From contig NZ_BDAV01000012.1 in assembly GCF_001612635.1 (NCBI RefSeq), forward strand, positions 328,054-392,053: 64,000 bases of DNA. The letters run 5' to 3'. The position numbers and the translations under genes are program-made. This DNA is from Nocardia africana NBRC 100379 (GTDB lineage Bacteria > Actinomycetota > Actinomycetes > Mycobacteriales > Mycobacteriaceae). The notes beneath the pieces were generated by a model that saw only the letters and a list, made by a program, of their open reading frames with translations, ran no database searches and was not told the origin of the DNA. Shown here one piece after another: positions 7,605 to 15,563 of this stretch; within the stretch, counting starts at the first letter, position 1; every line of letters starts with the position of its first letter.

Positions 7605-9074
7605 TCAGCGCTGGGCGACCGCCGTCGGAGCGATCGGCGCCGGCAGCGCGGTCTCACCCTCGAGGTGCTTGTCCACCGCCGACGCGGCGGCGCGGCCCTC
7701 GGCGATGGCCCACACGATCAGCGACTGACCACGGCCCATGTCGCCGGCGACGAAGACACCGGGAACGGTGGTCTGGAAGTCCTTATCGCGCTTGACGTTG
7801 CCGCGCTGGTCGTAGCCCACGCCGAGATCCTCGAGCAGACCCGGCTTCTGCGGGCCGACGAAGCCCATCGCCAGCAGGACCAGATCGGCCTCCAGCGTGA
7901 AGTCGGTGCCCTCGACCTTCTCGAAGCGGCCGTTGACGTTGCGGACCTCGTGCGCCTGCAGTCCGGTGACCTTGCCGTCCGCACCGATGAACCGCTCGGT
8001 GTTCACCGAGAAGACGCGCTCGCCGCCCTCTTCGTGCGCCGAGGAGACCCGGAACATCAGCGGGTAGGTCGGCCACGGGGTCGACTCGGCCCGCTCGGCC
8101 GGCGGCTTCGGCATGATCTCGAACTGGTGGATGCTGGCCGCGCCCTGGCGGTGCGAGGTGCCCAGGCAGTCGGCGCCGGTGTCACCGCCACCGATGATGA
8201 CGACCTTCTTGCCCTTGGCGTGGATCCGCGGCAGGCCCTCCTCGTCGGTGACGGGATCGCCCAGCTGGACCCGGTTGGCCAGCGGCAGGAATTCCATCGC
8301 CTGGTGGATGCCGTCCAGATCGCGACCCGGAATCGGCAGGTCCCGAGCGATGGTGGAACCACCCGCGAGCACCACCGCGTCGAACTGCTCGCGCAGCTGC
8401 TCGGCGGTGATGTCGACACCGACGTTCACGCCCGCCTTGAAGATGGTGCCCTCGGCCTCCATCTGCGCCAGGCGGCGGTCGATGAAGCGCTTCTCCATCT
8501 TGAATTCCGGAATGCCGTAGCGCAGCAGGCCGCCGATGCGGTCGTCGCGCTCGAACACCGTGACGGTGTGGCCGGCGCGGGTCAGCTGCTGGGCCGCGGC
8601 CAGACCGGCCGGACCCGAACCCACGACCGCGATCTTCTTACCGGTCAGGCGGGTCGGATAGACCGGCTGCACCCAGCCCTCGTCGAAGGCGTTCTCGATG
8701 AGTTCGACCTCGACCTGCTTGATGGTGACCGGATCCTGGTTGATGCCGAGCACACACGACGCCTCACACGGCGCCGGGCACAACCGCCCGGTGAATTCCG
8801 GGAAGTTGTTGGTCGCGTGCAGACGGTCGATGCCCTCGCGCCAGCGATCCCGGTAGACCAGGTCGTTCCACTCGGGAATCAGGTTCCCCAGCGGGCAGCC
8901 GTTGTGGCAGAACGGGATACCGCAGTCCATGCAGCGGCTGGCCTGGGTCTGCAGGGTCTGGTGGGAGTAGTTCTCCTCGTAGACCTCTTTCCAGTCCATC
9001 AGGCGCAGCGGAACCGGACGGCGGGTGGGCAGCTCCCGCTTGGTGTGCTTCAGAAATCCCTGTGGATCACCCAC
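7605..9074 (-). CDS. gltD: Glutamate synthase (NADPH) small subunit
   Basis: 489 aa, GTG start at 9074 with GGAGG six bases upstream. The N-terminus carries the Cys set for two 4Fe-4S clusters (CMDCGIPFCHNGCPLGN and CPAPCEASCVLGI). It is followed by an FAD-binding VVGSGPAGLAAAQQL and an NADPH-binding VVIIGGGDTGADCLG fold, and a C-terminal GVFVAGDMGRGQSLIVWAI typical of the family. It delivers electrons from NADPH to GltB for conversion of 2-oxoglutarate and glutamine to two glutamates. It is separated from gltB by 59 bp, so the two are an operon in the order gltB-gltD. Confidence 0.97.
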   Translation of the reverse strand: MGDPQGFLKHTKRELPTRRPVPLRLMDWKEVYEENYSHQTLQTQASRCMDCGIPFCHNGCPLGNLIPEWNDLVYRDRWREGIDRLHATNNFPEFTGRLCPAPCEASCVLGINQDPVTIKQVEVELIENAFDEGWVQPVYPTRLTGKKIAVVGSGPAGLAAAQQLTRAGHTVTVFERDDRIGGLLRYGIPEFKMEKRFIDRRLAQMEAEGTIFKAGVNVGVDITAEQLREQFDAVVLAGGSTIARDLPIPGRDLDGIHQAMEFLPLANRVQLGDPVTDEEGLPRIHAKGKKVVIIGGGDTGADCLGTSHRQGAASIHQFEIMPKPPAERAESTPWPTYPLMFRVSSAHEEGGERVFSVNTERFIGADGKVTGLQAHEVRNVNGRFEKVEGTDFTLEADLVLLAMGFVGPQKPGLLEDLGVGYDQRGNVKRDKDFQTTVPGVFVAGDMGRGQSLIVWAIAEGRAAASAVDKHLEGETALPAPIAPTAVAQR

Positions 9075-9133
9075 GTGCGGCCTCCGTCTTTTCGCCTCTC
9101 ACAGCCGTCCGTGCGTTGTGCACGCGTCTCACG

Positions 9134-12100
9134 TTATCCACGTGCGGCCTCCATGATCGCCTCGTCGACATCCCGCCCGGCCTTCTCGGCCTCGGAGATA
9201 GCGAGCAATACCTTCTTGTAGTCGCGAGGCATAACCTTCACGAAGTGGTTCACCTGCTGCGACCAATCGCTCAGGATGCGTTCGGCCACCGCCGAACCCG
9301 TCGCGTCGCGATGGCTCGCGACCACGTCGCGCAGCCAGGTGAAGTCCTCGCCCTCGAGCTGTTCGATATCCACCAGCTCGGTGTTGAGGTTGGCTTCGAA
9401 CGTGCCGTTCGGGTTGTAGATGTAGGCGATACCGCCCGACATGCCGGCACCGAAGTTGCGTCCGGTCTCGCCGAGGATGACGACCCGGCCGCCGGTCATG
9501 TACTCGCAGCCGTGATCACCCACGCCCTCGACCACCGCGGTGGCGCCCGAGTTGCGCACGCAGAACCGCTCGCCGACCACACCGCGGATGAATGCCTCAC
9601 CGCTGGTGGCGCCGAACAGGATCACGTTGCCCGCGATGATGTTCTCCTCGGCGACGAAGGACTCCGGCGCGTTCAGCGACGGCCGCACCACCAGGTGACC
9701 GCCCGAAAGGCCCTTGCCCACATAGTCGTTGGCATCACCGAACACGCGCAGGGTGATACCGGCCGGGACGAACGCGCCGAAGCTGTTGCCCGCCGAACCG
9801 GTGAAGGTGATGTCGATGGTGTCGTCGGGCAGGCCGGCGCCACCGTAGAGCTTGGTCACCTCGTGGCCGAGCATGGTGCCGACCGTGCGGTTCACGTTCG
9901 TGATCTTGGTCTCGAACTTGACCGGCTTGCCGCGCTCGAGCGCATCCGCCGCCTGGGCGATGAGCTGGTTGTCCAGCGCCTTGTCCAGGCCGTGGTCCTG
10001 CGTCTTGGTGCAGCGGCGGTCCTGGTACATGAACGCCGTCTCGACGTCGTCGAGGATCGGCGACAGATCCAGCTTGCTCGCCTTCCAGTGCTCCTTGGCC
10101 CTGGTGGTGTCGAGCAGGTCGACGCGGCCGATGGCCTCGTCGAGCGTGCGCAGACCCAGCGAGGCCAGCAGCTCCCGCACCTCTTCGGCGACGAACATGA
10201 AGAAGTTCTCGACGAATTCGGGCTTACCGGTGAAGCGCTGGCGCAGTACCGGATTCTGAGTCGCGACGCCGACCGGGCAGGTGTCGAGGTGGCAGACACG
10301 CATCATGACGCAGCCGGAGACCACCAGCGGAGCGGTCGCGAAGCCGTACTCCTCGGCGCCGAGCAGCGCGCCGATCAGCACATCGCGGCCGGTCTTCATC
10401 TGGCCGTCGACCTGCACCACGATGCGGTCGCGCAGACCGTTGAGCAGCAGGGTCTGCTGGGTCTCGGCCAGGCCGAGTTCCCAGGGGCCGCCCGCGTGCT
10501 TCAGCGAGGTCAGCGGCGAGGCGCCGGTACCACCGTCGTGGCCGGAGATCAGCACGACGTCGGCGTGGGCCTTCGACACACCGGCCGCGACCGTTCCGAC
10601 ACCCGGCTCCGCGACAAGTTTCACGTGAATCCGAGCCTGCGGATTCGCGTTCTTCAGGTCGTGGATCAGCTGGGCCAGATCCTCGATCGAGTAGATGTCG
10701 TGGTGCGGCGGCGGCGAGATCAGGCCGACACCCGGCGTCGAGTGCCGCACCTCGGCGACCCACGGGTACACCTTGTGCGCCGGCAGCTGACCGCCCTCAC
10801 CGGGCTTGGCGCCCTGGGCCATCTTGATCTGGATATCGGTGCAGTTGGTCAGGTAGTGCGCGGTCACACCGAAGCGACCCGACGCCACCTGCTTGATCGC
10901 GCTGCGCCGCCAGTCGCCGTTGTCCTCCGGCTCGAAGCGGGCCGGCGACTCGCCGCCCTCACCCGAGTTGGAACGGCCGCCGAGGCGGTTCATCGCGATC
11001 GCGAGGGTCTCGTGCGCCTCCGCGGAGATCGAGCCGTAGCTCATCGCGCCGGTGGAGAAGCGCTTCACGATCTCGCTGGCCGGCTCGACCTCCTCGATCG
11101 GAATCGCGTGCCGGCCCTCGGTCTTGAACTTGAACAGGCCGCGCAGCGAGGCCAGTCGCTCGGACTGGTCGTCGACCAGCTTGGTGTACTCCTTGAAGAT
11201 CGAGTACTGACCCGAGCGGGTCGCGTGCTGCAGCTTGAACACCGTGTCCGGGTTGAACAGGTGGTACTCACCCTCGCGCCGCCACTGGTACTCACCGCCG
11301 ATCTCGAGTTCGCGGTGCGCGCGCTCGGTGCGGTTCTCCAGGAAGGCGATCCGGTGGCGGGCGGCGACCTCGGCGGCGATGTCGTCGAGACCGATGCCGT
11401 CCAGCGGCGAGGTCAGGCCGGTGAAGTACTGGTCGCACAGTTCCTGCGACAGACCCACGACCTGGAACAGCTGCGCGCCGCGGTAGGAGGCGATGGTGGA
11501 GATGCCCATCTTGGACATCACCTTCAGCACGCCCTTGCCGGCCGCCTTGTTGTAGTTCTTGACGGCGGCGGCGTAGTCGGCCGCCTTGTCGCCGGTGCTG
11601 CCCGGCATCTCCAGCGCGCCGCGCTCGAGCATGTCCTCGATCGACTCGAAGGCCATGTAGGGGTTGATCGCGGCCGCGCCGAAGCCGACCAGCATGGCCA
11701 TGTGGTGCACCTCGCGGGCGTCACCGGCCTCGACCACGAGGCCGACCTTGGTGCGGGTGCGCTCGCGCACCAGGTGGTGGTGCACCGAGGCGGTGAGCAG
11801 CAGCGACGGAATCGGCGCCAGCTTCTCGTTGGATTCGCGGTCGGACAGCACGATGATCCGCGCGCCGCCGTCGATGGCGGCCGACACCTGGGCGTTGATC
11901 GCCTCGAGCGCCTTGCGCAGGCCCTTGCCGCCCTTCTTCACCGAGTAGAGGCCGCGCACGACCACCGAACGCAGCTCGGGCCGCGAACCGTCGTCGTTGA
12001 TGTGGACGAGCTTGGCCAGCTCGTCGTTGTCGAGAATCGGCTGGGTCAGCGTGATGTGACGACAGGACTCCGGACCCGGATGCAGCAGGTCGGCCTCGGG

Positions 12101-13798
12101 GCCGATGGTGCTGCGCAGGCTGGTGACGACCTCCTCGCGGATGGCGTCCAGCGGCGGGTTGGTGACCTGGGCGAACAGCTGCGCGAAGTAGTCGAACAGC
12201 AGACGCGGACGCGACGACAGCACCGCGATCGGCGTATCGGTGCCCATCGACCCCAGCGCCTCGCCGCCGGTCTTGGCCATCGGCGAGATCAGCAGGCTCA
12301 GTTCCTCGGTGGAGTATCCGAAGATCTGCTGGCGGATGAGCACGCGGTCGTGCGACATGTGCTCGTGCGGACGGTCGGGCAGCTCGGCGAGCTTGATGAT
12401 GCCCTCGTCGAGCCACTGCTGATACGGCTGCTCGGCGGCCAGCTGCGACTTGATCTCGTCGTCGCTGATGATGCGGCCCTGCGAGGTGTCCACCAGGAAC
12501 ATGCGGCCGGGCTGCAGACGGGCCTTGCGGACCACCTTCGACGGCTCGATGTCGAGCACGCCGACCTCGGAGGCCATGACGACCAGGCCGTCCTCGGTGA
12601 CCCAGATCCGCGAGGGGCGCAGACCGTTGCGGTCCAGCACCGCGCCGACCACGGTGCCGTCGGTGAAGCACACCGAGGCCGGGCCGTCCCACGGCTCCAT
12701 CAGCATGGAGTGGTAGCGGTAGAAGGCGCGCTGCGCCGGGTCCATCGACTCGTGCCGCTCCCAGGCCTCCGGGATCATCATCAGCACGGCGTGGGGCAGG
12801 CTGCGGCCACCGAGGTGCAGCAGTTCCAGCACCTCGTCGAAGCGCGCGGTGTCGGAGGCGCCCGGGGTGCAGACCGGGAAGATCTTCTCCAGCCGGTTGT
12901 TGCCCTCGCTGTCGGTGCCGAAGATCTCGGAGTTCAGCAGCGCCTCGCGGGCGCGCATCCAGTTCTCGTTACCGGTGACGGTGTTGATCTCACCGTTGTG
13001 CGCGACGCGGCGGAAGGGGTGGGCCAGCGGCCAGGACGGGAAGGTGTTGGTCGAGAAGCGCGAGTGCACGATGCCCAGCGCCGACTCCACCCGGTCGTCC
13101 TGCAGGTCGAGATAGAACGCCCGCAGCTGCGGGGTGGTGAACATGCCCTTGTAGACGAAGGTCTGACCGGACAGGCTCGGGAAGTAGACGGTCTCGCGGC
13201 CGACCGCGCCCTCGCCGGCGCCCTGCTTGCCGAGTTCGTGCTCGACCCGCTTGCGCACGACGTAGGCACGCCGCTCCAGATCCATTCCGCTGAGCTGCTC
13301 GGCCGAATCGGCGGGCGAGGCGATGAACAGCTGCCGGAACGTCGGCATGGCGTCACGCGACAGCGCGCCCAGGGAGGACTCGTCGATCGGAACCTCGCGC
13401 CAGCCCAGAACGGCCAGGCCCTCTTCCTTGACGATCTTCTCGACCCGGTAGCAGGCGCGGGCGGCCTCGCGGCGGGCCTGCGGCAGGAATGCGATACCGG
13501 TGGCGTAGGAGCCTTCCGGCGGCAACTCGAACGTGGCACCACTCTCCGCCAGCGCGGCCCGGAAGAACGCGTCCGGGAGCTGGATCAGGATGCCCGCACC
13601 GTCACCGGAGTTGGGTTCCGCACCCGCAGCACCGCGGTGCTCCAGGTTCAGCAGTGCCGTAATAGCCTTGTCGACGATGTCGCGGCTACGACGGCCATGC
13701 ATGTCGACGACGAACGCGACACCGCAGGAGTCGTGCTCGTTCGCCGGGTCATAGAGCCCGATCGGTCCAGGTGACCTGTGGCCAGGAAGTTGCGTCAT
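9134..13798 (-). CDS. gltB: Glutamate synthase (NADPH) large subunit
   Basis: 1554 aa from ATG 13798, full length for the family. A 24-residue propeptide precedes the nucleophile Cys25 in EHDSCGVAFVVDMHG (class II glutaminase domain). The central and FMN domains follow, with the 3Fe-4S motif CVMMRVCHLDTCPVG (C-x5-C-x4-C), and the C-terminal beta-helix with repeated G-x-x-G units (GKGLSGGHLVVRP, GAGMSGGIAYIYNP). It releases ammonia from glutamine and channels it to 2-oxoglutarate. The first gene of the gltBD unit, it is preceded by a 700-bp gene-free leader region with hairpins that may be regulatory. Confidence 0.98.
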   Translation of the reverse strand: MTQLPGHRSPGPIGLYDPANEHDSCGVAFVVDMHGRRSRDIVDKAITALLNLEHRGAAGAEPNSGDGAGILIQLPDAFFRAALAESGATFELPPEGSYATGIAFLPQARREAARACYRVEKIVKEEGLAVLGWREVPIDESSLGALSRDAMPTFRQLFIASPADSAEQLSGMDLERRAYVVRKRVEHELGKQGAGEGAVGRETVYFPSLSGQTFVYKGMFTTPQLRAFYLDLQDDRVESALGIVHSRFSTNTFPSWPLAHPFRRVAHNGEINTVTGNENWMRAREALLNSEIFGTDSEGNNRLEKIFPVCTPGASDTARFDEVLELLHLGGRSLPHAVLMMIPEAWERHESMDPAQRAFYRYHSMLMEPWDGPASVCFTDGTVVGAVLDRNGLRPSRIWVTEDGLVVMASEVGVLDIEPSKVVRKARLQPGRMFLVDTSQGRIISDDEIKSQLAAEQPYQQWLDEGIIKLAELPDRPHEHMSHDRVLIRQQIFGYSTEELSLLISPMAKTGGEALGSMGTDTPIAVLSSRPRLLFDYFAQLFAQVTNPPLDAIREEVVTSLRSTIGPEADLLHPGPESCRHITLTQPILDNDELAKLVHINDDGSRPELRSVVVRGLYSVKKGGKGLRKALEAINAQVSAAIDGGARIIVLSDRESNEKLAPIPSLLLTASVHHHLVRERTRTKVGLVVEAGDAREVHHMAMLVGFGAAAINPYMAFESIEDMLERGALEMPGSTGDKAADYAAAVKNYNKAAGKGVLKVMSKMGISTIASYRGAQLFQVVGLSQELCDQYFTGLTSPLDGIGLDDIAAEVAARHRIAFLENRTERAHRELEIGGEYQWRREGEYHLFNPDTVFKLQHATRSGQYSIFKEYTKLVDDQSERLASLRGLFKFKTEGRHAIPIEEVEPASEIVKRFSTGAMSYGSISAEAHETLAIAMNRLGGRSNSGEGGESPARFEPEDNGDWRRSAIKQVASGRFGVTAHYLTNCTDIQIKMAQGAKPGEGGQLPAHKVYPWVAEVRHSTPGVGLISPPPHHDIYSIEDLAQLIHDLKNANPQARIHVKLVAEPGVGTVAAGVSKAHADVVLISGHDGGTGASPLTSLKHAGGPWELGLAETQQTLLLNGLRDRIVVQVDGQMKTGRDVLIGALLGAEEYGFATAPLVVSGCVMMRVCHLDTCPVGVATQNPVLRQRFTGKPEFVENFFMFVAEEVRELLASLGLRTLDEAIGRVDLLDTTRAKEHWKASKLDLSPILDDVETAFMYQDRRCTKTQDHGLDKALDNQLIAQAADALERGKPVKFETKITNVNRTVGTMLGHEVTKLYGGAGLPDDTIDITFTGSAGNSFGAFVPAGITLRVFGDANDYVGKGLSGGHLVVRPSLNAPESFVAEENIIAGNVILFGATSGEAFIRGVVGERFCVRNSGATAVVEGVGDHGCEYMTGGRVVILGETGRNFGAGMSGGIAYIYNPNGTFEANLNTELVDIEQLEGEDFTWLRDVVASHRDATGSAVAERILSDWSQQVNHFVKVMPRDYKKVLLAISEAEKAGRDVDEAIMEAARG

Positions 13799-14516
13799 GC
13801 CTCTGCCTTCAAGAAATAGGCGCCTTCAACGAAGAGGCCTTCGATTTCGATGCCTTCTTCCGATGGCCCTCGTCGAAACGCCTCCGCCTAGACTGCGTCC
13901 GGACGTTGCGGCGACCAGCGGCGCTGATGGTCATCCCGTGCAGTCAAACTCTCCAGTTGTCCACCCGCTTCGGTTTCGTAGTCGGGTGCTCGGTGGTAGC
14001 GGAACTCTGAGGAGTTCCTTACCCACCGCGCCGTGCTCGCCCGCTAGGCTGATGCTTACGGCTCGTGGCCGAGTACGGGCGACGAGTCGGACATTTCACG
14101 TCCGACACTTAGAGCAAACGATAAGTCAGGACCGGAGCCCAACCAACTTAGGTTGTGCTAAATACTCCGTCTACCTGGGCATCTTCATCGGTCCTCCACT
14201 ACCTGCGCGTTCTCCAGTGTAAAGCAGCCGACGCGGATCGCTGAGTCGCGTTCGCCACTGCCGTCGATAGCGCCTGGGCATCGGCCACGAGCTGGGAGCC
14301 CAGTCCTGCGCAACGCTCTCACCTGCGTCGAATCAGATTTCCCCGAATGCGGCGGCGGCAAACCGGGGTGTAAGGCGGCTAACTCTCCGGACACCCGGAG
14401 GAGACATTCCGGATAGCGGAGCGACAAGCCACGCCAATGTGCGGACCGTACGGCATCGTTTGCGAATGTGGAGTTCAGCACATTCTCGGCAAACCAAGAT
14501 CGAGAATGACTGTGGT
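13799..14516 (-). promoter_or_regulatory. Long gene-free region upstream of gltB with structured elements
   Basis: 718 bp with no convincing gene on either strand. Seen directly: a stem at 13991-14028 (inner GGAACTC/GGAGTTCC around TGA, outer CGGTGG/CCACCG), a second stem at 14086-14106 (GTCGGAC/GTCCGAC, 7-nt loop), and an AT-richer stretch near 14110-14175 that fits a promoter. The length suggests a long 5' leader or several promoters for gltBD. No known riboswitch class was recognised. Confidence 0.5.
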
Positions 14517-15281
14517 TTATTTCACATCCGTTGCGGGACAAAGCGTTACGGTCGCGCGGACCAGGGCGGCACCGTGCAGCGGATCGACCCGGCCCGAGGT
14601 CAGCACCGGAAACACGGCGGCCGCGAGCTGCTCCGCACAATCCGGTGCGCCCAGTACGGCGCGGTGAGCCGCCAGCTGATTCAGGATCTCGCCGTTCACC
14701 TCGTCGATCACCGGCCGTACGGCGGCCAGATCCGACGCATCCGGTGCGGGCGCGGCCGCCGGATCGAACCGCCACCGGGTGAGTAGTCCGTACTGCACGG
14801 TCTTGTTCGCTTCGATCTGCCCGGTGAACACCTGCCGCACCCAGTCCTGCGGCAGCCCCGATCGGGTGCCGGCCGCGGCCATCGCGTCGTAGACCTGCGC
14901 CTCGCGCGCCGGATCGTCGACCACGGGAGGCTGCCCGGTCCGCTGCGAAGCGGTCCATTTCGCGGCGGCGACGGCATCGGCGGTGTTCAGGCGGCGCAGC
15001 ACCAACTCCACCAGTGGACTCAGTACCGAGGGGCCTTCCTGCGCGGGAGCCGCCTGCGCGTGCGGAAGTACTCGCTCTACGGTCATCGGCGCCACGACCG
15101 TGAATGCCGAGGTGAGGAGCACGGCGACCGCGACGAGACGGGTGCGTCGGCGTGCGCGGCGACCATCGAATCGCGACCGTGCGCCGCGGGCGCCGGCCGC
15201 CGCCGCGGCCTGGGAGTCGTCGGTGTCGCCCGCATAGGGATCCCCCATCCGATGAATGCCGACTCCCGGAGTCGCTCGCAA
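14517..15281 (-). CDS. Exported chorismate mutase (AroQ gamma type)
   Basis: 254 aa from TTG 15281. That start is fixed by an excellent AGGAGGG (complement at 15289-15295) eight bases upstream; the in-frame ATG at 15248 has none. The N-terminus is cytoplasmic-like and rich in Ala/Arg, followed by a single hydrophobic segment (LVAVAVLLTSAFTVVAPM, about residues 48-66), so it is exported or membrane-anchored. The mature part is all-helical with LVELVLRRLNTADAVAAAKW, IEANKTVQYGLL and EVNGEILNQL, the active-site helices of secreted mycobacterial chorismate mutases (chorismate to prephenate). Two Cys near the C-terminus could form a disulfide. The physiological role of the extracytoplasmic form is unclear. 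Confidence 0.8.
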   Translation of the reverse strand: MRATPGVGIHRMGDPYAGDTDDSQAAAAAGARGARSRFDGRRARRRTRLVAVAVLLTSAFTVVAPMTVERVLPHAQAAPAQEGPSVLSPLVELVLRRLNTADAVAAAKWTASQRTGQPPVVDDPAREAQVYDAMAAAGTRSGLPQDWVRQVFTGQIEANKTVQYGLLTRWRFDPAAAPAPDASDLAAVRPVIDEVNGEILNQLAAHRAVLGAPDCAEQLAAAVFPVLTSGRVDPLHGAALVRATVTLCPATDVK

Positions 15282-15563
15282 CGTTCCACCCTCCTATCAC
15301 CGCCGCACCATGGTGTCGATCGATGCCGCGCTACCCGAGAGTAGGGATTCACTCCGCGACCGTCTGTGAGGCTCACCACATCGATGCCGCCGCGCTCGGT
15401 GGTTCCCCGCTCGGCCTGTCACTCTGAACCTGATTGCGCGCGGCAGGGCGCTCGGCGGATTACCCGTCCCGCCCGCGCGTGGGGGCACCACCGCCCGGAC
15501 CACGATGCAACGACCGTTTCGCCCGGCGGCGACAACGATTGGGACCCAGAGGATGTGAATCCG

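Noticed and set aside
9062..13774. A 1570-codon open frame antisense to gltB, and similar long antisense frames opposite lysX (1285-4170) and other genes
   Set aside because: High GC with G/C at third positions leaves the opposite strand open. The products are rich in His, Arg, Gln and Val runs without any domain, while the sense strands carry clear catalytic motifs.
14103..14516. Small genes between gltB and the chorismate mutase
   Set aside because: Short frames there lack ribosome-binding sites and protein-like composition on both strands.
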